A stretch of 9,912 nt of DNA from Clostridia bacterium (lineage in GTDB: Bacteria > Bacillota > Clostridia > CAKSNL01 > HGM11501), in contig JAFPCL010000114.1 in the NCBI GenBank assembly GCA_017390225.1, forward strand, positions 1 to 9,912, in the 5' to 3' direction. The notes under the pieces were generated by a model, which ran no database searches, was not told the DNA's origin, and worked only from the letters and a program-made list of their open reading frames with translations. Made by a program: the position numbers and the translations under genes. Below, piece after piece: positions 1-6,743 of the stretch; the first letter of the stretch is position 1; each line of letters starts with the position of its first letter.

Positions 1-673
1 CCATATTGGCACAGCAACCTGCCACGGCGGCACCACCGGCAAGCCCCGTAAGAGAAAGGGCGGCGCAGATAGCGGCAGAGGAAATGGGAAGGGTGAGAAC
101 AATACCAACGATGACGGAAACTAAAATTCCCATGAGGAAGGGGTGCAAATCCGTTGCCCACATGATGAGCTTGCCGATGGAAGATGCCGCAGCACCGATC
201 GGCTCGGCAATGAGGGCAGCAAGACCGATACCGGATAAAATCGTGACGATGGGCGTGACTAAAATATCAATCTTTGTTTCCTTGGAAACAACCTTGCCCA
301 GCTCCGTTGCGATGAGTGCAATGAAATAGACTGCCAAAGGACCGCCGGCACCCCCCAGCATATTGGTGGCATAACCGACAGGAACCAAAGAAAACAGAAC
401 CATGGCAGGGGCTTTGAGGGCATAGCCGATAGCAACGGCCATGGCAGGGCCGACCATAGCGGATGCCAAATCACCGATGGAGTAGGCAGTTTCACCTACC
501 GTGATAATTTTTTGCAGAAAACCAATGCCGAATTGCGTGCCCAGTGTGTTTAAAATTGTTCCAACCAGGAGGGTGCAGAACAATCCCTGTGCCATGGCAC
601 CCAAGGCATCAATGCCGTAGGTTTTCAAAGAAATTTCAATTTGCTTACGTTTTAAAAAGTTTTTGAGTTTCAT
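1..673 (-). CDS. PTS EIIC-type membrane protein, N-terminal part (cut by window edge)
   Basis: Read on the minus strand from an ATG at 673-671, the frame stays open for 224 codons to the left edge, so only the N-terminal part is present. The protein starts MKLKNFLKRKQIEISLKTYG and is then almost wholly hydrophobic with Gly/Ala-rich membrane segments; LGAMAQGLFCTLLVGTILN and VGYATNMLGGAGGPLAVYF are typical stretches. This pattern recalls the PTS_EIIC_2 family (phosphotransferase membrane component, usually around 340 residues), which has an N-terminal charged helix and many small-residue helices. No EIIA or EIIB domain is visible in the part present. Substrate cannot be told. The start is supported by an AAGGAGA site at 682-688, eight bases upstream, and by its own promoter at 706-734. 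Family assignment is from memory of sequence style; being an integral membrane protein is near certain. Confidence 0.75.
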   Translation of the reverse strand, partial: MKLKNFLKRKQIEISLKTYGIDALGAMAQGLFCTLLVGTILNTLGTQFGIGFLQKIITVGETAYSIGDLASAMVGPAMAVAIGYALKAPAMVLFSLVPVGYATNMLGGAGGPLAVYFIALIATELGKVVSKETKIDILVTPIVTILSGIGLAALIAEPIGAAASSIGKLIMWATDLHPFLMGILVSVIVGIVLTLPISSAAICAALSLTGLAGGAAVAGCCANM

Positions 674-705
674 GCAAAGCATCTCCTTATATTAAACTGT
701 CTACT

Positions 706-734
706 ATTATAAAACAAAAAACGGATAAAAACAA
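706..734 (-). promoter_or_regulatory. Sigma-A-type promoter for the PTS-like gene, overlapping a terminator
   Basis: On the minus strand a perfect TATAAT lies at 711-706, with TTGTTT at 734-729 separated by exactly 17 bases. Transcription would start near 699, leaving a leader of about 25 bases with the AAGGAGA site. The -35 box lies in the loop and first two 3'-arm bases of the terminator hairpin at 716-756. The -10 is strong; the -35 matches the consensus at TTG only in its first half. Confidence 0.6.
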
Positions 735-756
735 GCATCGTTTTATCCGTTTTTTT
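716..756 (-). terminator. Intrinsic terminator after the symporter gene
   Basis: A perfect 10-bp stem ACGGATAAAA (721-730) / TTTTATCCGT (741-750) with a 10-base loop is extended by A/T runs on both sides. Read on the minus strand it ends in TTTTTTG, the form of a Rho-independent terminator for the 797-2344 gene. The plus strand also gives a T run after the stem, so it could work both ways, but no plus-strand gene reads into it. Confidence 0.85.
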
Positions 757-767
757 ATGGAGATTCA

Positions 768-792
768 ATGTAAAATATAGAACATTTTACAT
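768..792. repeat. Perfect 9-bp inverted repeat just after the symporter stop
   Basis: ATGTAAAAT (768-776) and ATTTTACAT (784-792) are perfect inverted copies separated by seven bases, four bases beyond the symporter stop codon (797-799). It could be a weak AT-rich 3' hairpin in front of the main terminator or a protein-binding palindrome. Its position downstream of a gene and the lack of a T tract leave its role open. Confidence 0.5.
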
Positions 793-796
793 ATAA

Positions 797-2344
797 TTAT
801 TCGATAGGTTCGCCCATGGCATCCTTCTGTGCAACCAATACTTTGCGTTCGTAGCAGGAAAATGCATCGTCAACCATAGCCCGATCGGGCTTTTTGGTAA
901 ACAAGCTGACCACAGGCACAATGACAAAGCCCGAAAGCATGGCGATAACACCGCAGTTGATGGGAGATTGCATGATTGTGGGGAAGGAGCTTCTTGCCAG
1001 CATATTGAGAACCATTAAGCCCGAGCCAAAGATGAAATTAACCCAAACGGCAATCTTTGTAGCACCTTTCCAGTATAAGCCAAAGAGGAAGGGCGCAAGA
1101 AATGCTCCTGCTAAAGCACCCCAGGAAATGCCCATCATATCGGCAATATAGCCCAGCTTGTCTTTGTTGATGGCAATGAAAGCGGAAATCGCAATAAAAA
1201 CAACGATTAGGATACGCATGATCAGAACTTGCTTCTTTTCGGTCATCTTTTTTACGATGTTGCCGCGAATTAAATCCAGTGTTAAAGTAGAGCTGGAAGC
1301 CAAAACGAGAGAAGACAGTGTAGACATGGAAGCGGACAGCACAAGAACGATAACGATACCGATGAGAATATCGCCAAGCCCGTTCAACATGGTGGGAACG
1401 ACGTTATCAAAGCCACCCAAAGGCATCGCTTCCGTGCCCAATTGATCAGAGAAAAGTCTTCCGAAGCCGCCAAGGAAATAGCAACCGCCGGCAACGACAA
1501 AAGCAAACAGGGTGGAAATGATGGTGCCTTTGGAAATGTCTTTTTCGCTTTTGATGGCGTAGAACTTCTGCACCATCTGCGGAAGTCCCCAAGTGCCCAG
1601 CGAGGTTAAAATCACAACGAATAAAAGATTTAAAGGATCAGGACCGAAGAAAGAGTTGAATGCACCGGGGATTGTGCCTTCGGCGGAGATTTCAGCCAAT
1701 CTGCCCAAAGCACCGATGAAACCACCGTTTTGATTCAGCACAGAACCGATAACGGCAACGATGCCGACCAACATAATCATGCCCTGGATAAAATCATTGA
1801 TAGCTGTTGCCATATAACCGCCGGCAATGACATAAATGCCCGTGAGCACTGCCATGGCAATAACACAGACTGCATAGTCAATATCGCCGAACGCCATGGA
1901 GAACAGGCGGGACAGACCATTGTATAAAGAAGCGGTGTAGGGGATCAGAAAAATGAAAACGATGACGGAAGCGGCAATTTTCAGTGCATTGCTTTGATAT
2001 CTTTTTTCAAAAAATTCGGGCATGGTGGCACTCTGTAAGTGCTGGGACATCAGGCGTGTTCTTCTTCCTAAGACAACCCATGCCAGAAGAGAGCCAATCA
2101 AAGCATTACCAATACCAATCCATGTGGATGCAATACCGAATTTCCAGCCGAACTGACCGGCATAGCCGACAAAGATAACGGCAGAGAAATAGGATGTGCC
2201 GTAGGCAAAAGCAGTGAGCCAAGGGCCGACAGAACGGCCACCCAGGACAAAACCATTGACATCGGTGGCAGACTTGCGGCAGTAGAAGCCGACGGCAACC
2301 ATGATGCCGAAGAATACGACGAGCATTGCAATTTTGATAAACAT
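797..2344 (-). CDS. Sodium:solute symporter (SSS family, PutP-like fold)
   Basis: A 515-residue polytopic membrane protein of normal SSS length (TC 2.A.21, LeuT-like fold), predicted to import a solute with Na+. Family marks are GGRSVGPWLTAFAYGTSYFS near residues 35-54, GGYMATAINDFIQGMIMLVG near 175-194, and SASMSTLSS at 337-345. The last corresponds to the helix-8 MST(I/L)SS segment whose Ser-Thr pair (here S341, T342) forms the Na2 site in PutP. The ATG at 2344 has a full AAGGAGG site (2352-2358) seven bases upstream. It lies 125 bases downstream of the acyl-CoA synthetase on the same strand with no clear terminator between, so the two are probably co-transcribed. That neighbour suggests a carboxylic acid or carboxylate-bearing substrate (inference); the sequence alone does not identify it. 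The gene ends before the 716-756 terminator. Confidence 0.93.
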   Translation of the reverse strand: MFIKIAMLVVFFGIMVAVGFYCRKSATDVNGFVLGGRSVGPWLTAFAYGTSYFSAVIFVGYAGQFGWKFGIASTWIGIGNALIGSLLAWVVLGRRTRLMSQHLQSATMPEFFEKRYQSNALKIAASVIVFIFLIPYTASLYNGLSRLFSMAFGDIDYAVCVIAMAVLTGIYVIAGGYMATAINDFIQGMIMLVGIVAVIGSVLNQNGGFIGALGRLAEISAEGTIPGAFNSFFGPDPLNLLFVVILTSLGTWGLPQMVQKFYAIKSEKDISKGTIISTLFAFVVAGGCYFLGGFGRLFSDQLGTEAMPLGGFDNVVPTMLNGLGDILIGIVIVLVLSASMSTLSSLVLASSSTLTLDLIRGNIVKKMTEKKQVLIMRILIVVFIAISAFIAINKDKLGYIADMMGISWGALAGAFLAPFLFGLYWKGATKIAVWVNFIFGSGLMVLNMLARSSFPTIMQSPINCGVIAMLSGFVIVPVVSLFTKKPDRAMVDDAFSCYERKVLVAQKDAMGEPIE

Positions 2345-2365
2345 AATTTTTCCTCCTTAATATTT

Positions 2366-2385
2366 ATAAAGCCGAATCGCTTTAT
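2366..2385. repeat. 7-bp palindrome between synthetase and symporter genes
   Basis: ATAAAGC (2366-2372) and GCTTTAT (2379-2385) form a perfect inverted repeat around six bases, about 20 bases upstream of the symporter start and just upstream of its AAGGAGG site. No T run follows on the minus strand, so it is not a normal terminator. An operator or an mRNA hairpin tuning expression of the second gene is possible. I saw no convincing promoter in 2345-2469. Confidence 0.4.
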
Positions 2386-2469
2386 TTTCATGCTGTATAT
2401 AATCGACGGATGTCGGTGAAAAAATATGATCTATCATCGGATTGGCACGGTTTAGTCAAATGAAAACAA

Positions 2470-4107
2470 TCAGCCCGTGATTTGGGATTCAACCAATCTG
2501 CCGGAGCAGTATTTTTCGCGAAGTACCGGTTTTTCAATTTTGCCGGTGGGGTTGCGCGGTACTTTGTCGAAAATAATCTTTCTGGGGCGCTTGTAGCGCG
2601 GAAGCTGCTTGCAGAATTCGTTGATTTCATCTTCCGTGCAAGTGAAGCCTTCTTTGATTTCGATGATAGCGGCGGCAATTTCGCCTAAACGGGCATCGGG
2701 AATACCAATCACGGCAACGTCATTGATGGCAGCATGACTGCGCAGGAAGTCTTCAATCTGCACCGGATACAGGTTTTCACCGCCGGTGATAATGACGTCT
2801 TTTTTACGGTCGACAAGGTAGATGAAGCCGTCTTCATCCTCCTGTGCCATATCGCCGGTGAAGAGCCAGCCGTCTTTTAAAGAAGCGGCAGTGGCTTTTT
2901 CATCGTTGTAGTAACAGGTCATGACGCCGGGGCCTTTCACGCAAAGCTCACCGACTTCGCCACGTGCGACCGTTTGTGCATTTTCATCCACAATTTTGAC
3001 TTCCCAACCATAGCCGGGGATGCCGATAGCGCCGACTTTATGGATGTTTTCAACCCCCAAATGCACACAGCCGGGGCCGATGGATTCGGATAAGCCGTAG
3101 TTGGTATCGTAGGCTTGTCCGGGGAAATATTTTTGCCAGTTTTTGATAAGGCTCTTCGGAACGGGCTGTGCACCGATGTGCATCAAGCGCCATTGAGAGA
3201 GGCAGTAGTCTTCTTTTTTGAGCGCACCGGAATCCAAAGCATTTAAGATATCCTGTGCCCACGGCACCAAAAGCCAAACGATGGTGCATTTCTCTTTGGT
3301 GACCGCATCCAACACAAATTCGGGGCGCGTGCCCTTTAAAAGCACGGATTTTGCACCGACCAAAAAGCTTCCGAACCAGTGCATTTTAGCACCTGTGTGA
3401 TACAGCGGCGGAATACAAAGGAACACGTCGTCCTTGGTCTGTCCGTGATGGTTCTGCTCCGTGCGGCAGGAATGCATGAGGCTCATATGCTTGTGCAGGA
3501 TGGCTTTGGGAAAGCCGGTGGTGCCGGAGGAGAAATAGATGGCGGCATAGTCGTCATCGGTCAAAGTAATTGCAGGGGACAGGCTGGAGGAGTCGGCGGC
3601 AAGCTCTTGGTAGCTTTCGGCAAAAGAGGGGGTGTAGCCCGTGCCGACATAAATGAGAAGTCTGTTTTTAGAAATGGAATCTGCAATTTCCTCTACACGG
3701 CCGATGAATTCGGGACCAAACATCAGCACGTTAACCTCTGCCAGATTCAGGCAATATTCAATTTCATCGGAGGCATAGCGGAAGTTTAAGGGAACCGCTA
3801 AAGCACCGGTCTTTAAAATACCGAAATAGATGGGAAGCCATTCCAGGCAATTCATCAAAAGGATGGCAACCTTGTCGCCTTTTTTTACCCCGCGGGATAA
3901 TAAAAGGTTTGCCACACGGTTGGCTTTCTCATTGAAAACCTGCCAGGTAATCTCACGGCGATAATAATCGGAGGCAGACGGCTCGATGAGCTCATATTCA
4001 CGCCAAGTGACCCGACGGGTCTCTTTCTGTTCGGGGTTCAGTTCAACTAAGGCAACGTCCTCTCCATATAGCCGCGCATTTTGTTCCAAAATTTCTGTAA
4101 TGGGCAT
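2470..4107 (-). CDS. AMP-forming acyl-CoA synthetase (class I adenylate-forming enzyme)
   Basis: A 545-residue, full-length ANL-superfamily enzyme, expected to activate a carboxylic acid with ATP to an acyl-AMP and then to the acyl-CoA in the cytoplasm. The core motifs are intact and in order: the phosphate-binding YFSSGTTGFPK at 191-201, NYGLSES around 336-342, GWLFTGD at 413-419, the hinge VDRKKDVIITGGENLYP at about 432-448, and PRNPTGKIEK at 517-526 with the catalytic lysine K523. The family is clear but the chain length or aromatic nature of the acid is not. The N-terminal block REYELIEPSASDYYRREITW resembles that of clostridial medium/long-chain-type synthetases from memory. The ATG at 4107-4105 has AAGGAAG (4114-4120) six bases upstream. 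It is preceded by a promoter and a structured leader with an attenuator-like terminator, and followed by a symporter gene, suggesting uptake and activation of one substrate. Confidence 0.93.
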   Translation of the reverse strand: MPITEILEQNARLYGEDVALVELNPEQKETRRVTWREYELIEPSASDYYRREITWQVFNEKANRVANLLLSRGVKKGDKVAILLMNCLEWLPIYFGILKTGALAVPLNFRYASDEIEYCLNLAEVNVLMFGPEFIGRVEEIADSISKNRLLIYVGTGYTPSFAESYQELAADSSSLSPAITLTDDDYAAIYFSSGTTGFPKAILHKHMSLMHSCRTEQNHHGQTKDDVFLCIPPLYHTGAKMHWFGSFLVGAKSVLLKGTRPEFVLDAVTKEKCTIVWLLVPWAQDILNALDSGALKKEDYCLSQWRLMHIGAQPVPKSLIKNWQKYFPGQAYDTNYGLSESIGPGCVHLGVENIHKVGAIGIPGYGWEVKIVDENAQTVARGEVGELCVKGPGVMTCYYNDEKATAASLKDGWLFTGDMAQEDEDGFIYLVDRKKDVIITGGENLYPVQIEDFLRSHAAINDVAVIGIPDARLGEIAAAIIEIKEGFTCTEDEINEFCKQLPRYKRPRKIIFDKVPRNPTGKIEKPVLREKYCSGRLVESQITG

Positions 4108-4129
4108 AAAAATCTTCCTTTCTTTGCAT

Positions 4130-4176
4130 AAAAAACGTGCCGTTTTCCATAAAAAGACATAGCGGAAAACGGCACG
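4130..4176 (-). terminator. Intrinsic terminator in the leader of the acyl-CoA synthetase (attenuator)
   Basis: A perfect 13-bp stem, CGTGCCGTTTTCC (4136-4148) with GGAAAACGGCACG (4164-4176), has a 15-base loop. Read on the minus strand it is followed at once by six T residues (4135-4130). It lies between the synthetase promoter (4253-4281) and the start codon at 4107, in a divergent intergenic region. No upstream minus-strand gene needs terminating here, so its likely job is premature termination of the leader, or ending a small RNA. Confidence 0.85.
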
Positions 4177-4246
4177 AAATCTTTATTTCGCGCATGTTTA
4201 TTGAATTGGTCCTGCCATACTACATGGGAGAAACACTCCCGCTACG
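4130..4246 (-). ncRNA. Candidate riboswitch-like leader (or small RNA) of the acyl-CoA synthetase
   Basis: From a predicted start near 4245 the minus-strand RNA can form several helices before the terminator. They are a GGGAG/CTCCC hairpin (4226-4240); a short ATGT/ACAT helix (4222-4225 with 4194-4197); a 9-bp hairpin GCGCGAAAT-AAAG-ATTTCGTGC (4193-4172, one G-U) abutting it; and GUAGC (4245-4241) pairing with GCUAU (4163-4159). The last pair would close a multi-helix junction. The 9-bp hairpin uses five bases (4172-4176) of the terminator 5' arm, and the closing helix uses the terminator loop, so the two folds exclude each other. That is the architecture of a transcriptional riboswitch or protein-controlled attenuator. 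I do not recognise it as a known riboswitch class. A free-standing RNA of about 115 nt is the alternative. Folding was done by eye. Confidence 0.6.
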
Positions 4247-4252
4247 AAGAAG

Positions 4253-4281
4253 AGTATAGCAGAATTAGCTTCATTTGTCAA
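4253..4281 (-). promoter_or_regulatory. Consensus promoter for the acyl-CoA synthetase leader
   Basis: On the minus strand a perfect TTGACA (4281-4276) and TATACT (4258-4253, five of six bases) are separated by exactly 17 bases. Transcription would begin near G4245, giving a leader of about 138 nt before the start codon at 4107. Confidence 0.85.
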
Positions 4282-4346
4282 GTGCTTTTTTAAAACAAAA
4301 GATACAGAATTTTTAATTTTTTGTTCACAGAAAAGACAAAAAACTA

Positions 4347-4355
4347 TGTTATAAT
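4347..4355 (+). promoter_or_regulatory. Extended -10 promoter for the secreted protein gene
   Basis: TGTTATAAT (4347-4355) is a perfect extended -10 element. The best -35 candidate is TTCACA at 4324-4329, with a long 20-base spacer, so recognition probably depends on the extended -10. The start would fall near 4362, leaving a leader of under 20 bases. The region upstream is A/T-tract rich and holds an 8-bp inverted repeat TTTTTTGT (4317-4324) / ACAAAAAA (4336-4343). Confidence 0.65.
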
Positions 4356-4378
4356 GCAGAGGAAAGGTTGTGTTGGTT

Positions 4379-6187
4379 ATGAAAAAAATGGTGCCTATAG
4401 CGATAGTCACAATCGCACTGATGGTTTCTCTTTTGTTGCCGAGCTATGCCGCAAATGATGATGCATGGAAAGATAACACGGGGGAGATTGATCTGACAAA
4501 GAAAACAGCAACGGGCACGGGATGTGCTTGGGACGAAAATGTTCTGTATATAACAGCAGGCGGTGATTTTACCGTGTCGGGCACACTGACAGAGGGTTTG
4601 GTTTGTGTGGAAACAAATGATAAGGTCAAGCTTCGCTTAAACGGTGCATCCATTACCAACCCAAACGGCCCTGCCATTTATTTCAAAAAGACCGAAAAAA
4701 GCTTTATTACGATAATGGAAGGGACGGAAAATTATTTGGCAGATGGTGCTGACTACGTGGAAGACACTGCCGATGCCCCTTTATTTTCTGCCGATGATTT
4801 GGAAATCAAGGGGAGTGGAACGCTCACGATTTGCGGTAATTTCAAGCATGGGATTGCCGGCAGTGATGATATCACGATAGAAAACGGAAATCTTGTTATT
4901 TCTGCCTATGAACACGGGATTAAAGCCGGCGGAACCATCACCATCGGTGGTGGAAATTTAGCCGTGACGGCAAAAACAGGCAAAGGCATGAAAGCCGAGC
5001 AAGCTTTTGTTATCGAAGGCGGCACAGCACAAGTGTTGTCCGAACAAAGCGAAGGGATAGAGAGCAAAGGTCCTCTGACAATTCGCGGCGGTGACATTTC
5101 CGTCACGGCAAAGGATGACGGACTTAACACGGGGGCAGAAAATAACATGGATCGCGGTTTTGGCGGTCATATGCCGATGATGCAAGACGGAGAAAAAGGA
5201 GATTTCGGCTTTGGCGACAATATGCCTGAAAGCGGGATGCCACCGATGCCGACCAGGGGCGAGATGCCGCATGGCAGATGGACGGAGGGCGAAATGCCCC
5301 CGATGCCACCGATGGAAACACAGGACGGCGGTGATCATACCATCACGATAGCCGGCGGAAATATTTATATCAATGCCGAAGGGGATGGCATTGACTCAAA
5401 CGGTGCACTTGTCATCAGCGGTGGAAATATCGTGATTGATGGGCCGCAAAATAACGGAAACGGCGCATTGGATGCCCAAACGGGAATAGATGTACAGGGC
5501 GGTAGAATCAGCATATTATCGTTCGTTGGAATGATGCAACTCCCCAACGAAAAGCCTGTGATTTATGCAGAGGTTTCAAAGGGCAAAGCAGGCGATGAGA
5601 TTGAATTGAAAAATAGCCGAGGGGAAACGATTGTAAGTCATAAGGCAGTAAAATCCTATCAGGCGTTTGTCTATACGGACGATACCTTGGATATGTCTTC
5701 AAGTTACACGGTTTTCAAAAACGGCGAAGCCTACACAACAACTACGCCTACCGAAAATGCAGGCAAGGGGATGCTTGGCGGTATGCCGCGCATGGACGGA
5801 AGAGGGATGAAGGACAGAGCCTTTAAAAACAGAGAAAGGGAAATTTCTGTGTTTTTGGACGGGAAAAAGATTCTATTCCCCACACCGCCGATTATCAAAA
5901 ACGACACCACACTGGTGGGCTTTCGTGCTATATTGGAGCAACTGGGCGCCGATGTGTCTTGGAATGAACAGACCAGAGAAGTGACGGCAAACAAAGAAGA
6001 TTTGTGCATTGTTTTGACCATTGATTCTCGGATAGCTTATGTCAACGGAAAAGAACATTTACTGCTTGCCGCTCCTGAAATCATAAACGGCAGTACCATG
6101 ATTCCCGTGCGATTTGTTTCCGAGCAGTTGGGACTTTCGGTAGCATGGAATGAAGCTTTTCGGCAGGTTGAGATTACGACGAAATAG
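4379..6187 (+). CDS. Secreted Cthe_2159-like carbohydrate-binding protein with C-terminal stalk domain
   Basis: A 602-residue exported protein. Residues 1-24 are a signal peptide (MKK, hydrophobic core, PSYA then AND). Residues of about 30-400 resemble the Cthe_2159 carbohydrate-binding family, a beta-helix known from a pectin-binding clostridial protein: repeated turns such as FTVSGTL, LRLNGASITN, DDLEIKGSGTLTI, DDITIENGNLVIS and GGNIYINAEGDGIDSNG. A Met/Pro/Gly-rich insert at about 255-320 (MPMM, SGMPPMP, GEMPPMPPM) interrupts the repeats, and a shorter one lies near 460-485. The last ~110 residues (from ISVFLDGKKILF) match the copper-amine-oxidase N-terminal-like stalk domain, with two halves each showing an FRAILEQLG or VRFVSEQLG-type helix then W-N-E. 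Despite its name this domain is not evidence of copper chemistry. An in-frame GTG at 4370 is possible, but ATG 4379 gives a clean signal peptide and fits the predicted RNA start near 4362. No terminator follows the stop. Polysaccharide or envelope binding is inferred. Confidence 0.85.
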   Translation: MKKMVPIAIVTIALMVSLLLPSYAANDDAWKDNTGEIDLTKKTATGTGCAWDENVLYITAGGDFTVSGTLTEGLVCVETNDKVKLRLNGASITNPNGPAIYFKKTEKSFITIMEGTENYLADGADYVEDTADAPLFSADDLEIKGSGTLTICGNFKHGIAGSDDITIENGNLVISAYEHGIKAGGTITIGGGNLAVTAKTGKGMKAEQAFVIEGGTAQVLSEQSEGIESKGPLTIRGGDISVTAKDDGLNTGAENNMDRGFGGHMPMMQDGEKGDFGFGDNMPESGMPPMPTRGEMPHGRWTEGEMPPMPPMETQDGGDHTITIAGGNIYINAEGDGIDSNGALVISGGNIVIDGPQNNGNGALDAQTGIDVQGGRISILSFVGMMQLPNEKPVIYAEVSKGKAGDEIELKNSRGETIVSHKAVKSYQAFVYTDDTLDMSSSYTVFKNGEAYTTTTPTENAGKGMLGGMPRMDGRGMKDRAFKNREREISVFLDGKKILFPTPPIIKNDTTLVGFRAILEQLGADVSWNEQTREVTANKEDLCIVLTIDSRIAYVNGKEHLLLAAPEIINGSTMIPVRFVSEQLGLSVAWNEAFRQVEITTK

Positions 6188-6190
6188 AAC

Positions 6191-6219
6191 TTGACAAAAA
6201 TATACATTATAGTTATAAT
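6191..6219 (+). promoter_or_regulatory. Perfect consensus promoter for the paralogue pair
   Basis: TTGACA (6191-6196) and TATAAT (6214-6219) are both perfect and 17 bases apart, only three bases after the stop codon of the preceding gene. Transcription should start near 6226, leaving a leader of about 25 bases with AAAGGAGAT before ATG 6251. There is no terminator between the genes, so some read-through from upstream is also likely. Confidence 0.88.
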
Positions 6220-6250
6220 GAATTTAATAACTGCAAAGGAGATATAAGCA

Positions 6251-6727
6251 ATGGATGATAAAATGATGAAAGCCAAAGAAATTTACGAAACGATATGCTC
6301 TTTTTTAAATGGCGATGATTGGAAATATGAACGTCACGATGAGGATATGGTTGTCACCATGAGTGCCAAAGGCGAGGATCTGCCGATATCTTTTGTTGTT
6401 CGCGTGGATGCGGAACGTCATCTTGTTGTGGTGTATTCACAGCTTCCCTTTGAAGTGTCAAGCGGAAAAATGGTTGAGACCGCTGTTGCTGTTTCTATGG
6501 CAAACTTCGGCTTGGTTGACGGTAGCTTTGATATGGATATTCAAAAAGGAAAAATCCTTTTCCGCATGACGACCAGCTATCTGGAAAGCCTTATCAGCGA
6601 GAGTGTGTTTGCATATATGATCTATTGCACGGCGCATACGGTGGATAAGTATAACGATAAGCTGATGATGCTTGCCAAGGGTATGATTGACTTGGCGAAA
6701 TTCAAAGAATTAACAGACGGTAACTGA
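6251..6727 (+). CDS. YbjN-like small protein, copy 1 (function unknown)
   Basis: A 158-residue soluble protein with no signal peptide or membrane segment. Its layout is an N-terminal helix (KAKEIYETICSFL), a strand-rich middle (LPISFVVRVDAERHLVVVYSQLPF), a strand pair around GSFDMDIQKGKILFRMTTSY, and C-terminal helices ending in a KYNDKLMMLAKGMIDL stretch. This order recalls YbjN-domain proteins, which share the fold of type III secretion chaperones and may bind partner proteins. That assignment is by pattern and is tentative. It is a paralogue of the next gene, with about 43 percent identity by eye (64 of roughly 150 ungapped positions) concentrated in the C-terminal half. The start is fixed by AAAGGAGAT about eight bases upstream and by the consensus promoter at 6191. 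It forms a two-gene unit with 6744-7223. Confidence 0.85.
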   Translation: MDDKMMKAKEIYETICSFLNGDDWKYERHDEDMVVTMSAKGEDLPISFVVRVDAERHLVVVYSQLPFEVSSGKMVETAVAVSMANFGLVDGSFDMDIQKGKILFRMTTSYLESLISESVFAYMIYCTAHTVDKYNDKLMMLAKGMIDLAKFKELTDGN

Positions 6728-6743
6728 TAGGAGGAGAAGTCAC

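Noticed and set aside
6..329. A 107-codon plus-strand open frame at the left end
   Set aside because: It is antisense to the EIIC-like membrane protein, whose hydrophobic translation, start site and promoter are convincing.
4195..4246. Resemblance of the leader's GGGAG-loop-CTCCC and following bases to the 3' half of 5S rRNA
   Set aside because: The match is limited to a short GC-rich hairpin and scattered bases; the conserved 5S loop A and helix II/III sequences are absent, so it is treated as chance.
4198..4410. A 70-codon minus-strand open frame in the intergenic region
   Set aside because: Its start lies upstream of the predicted RNA start near 4245 and inside the plus-strand gene, it has no ribosome binding site of note, and the region is better explained by promoters and leader RNA. 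The last few codons (MAGPIQ) could be read as a tiny leader peptide, but nothing supports that.
5150..5340. Repeated ATGCC/GATGCC bases as a DNA repeat array
   Set aside because: The repetition follows from recurring Met-Pro codons in the coding frame and has no regular period or flanking repeats.
5842..6187. The copper-amine-oxidase-like C-terminal domain as evidence of an oxidase
   Set aside because: This domain type is a small structural stalk found on many clostridial surface proteins; no catalytic amine oxidase domain or TPQ motif is present.
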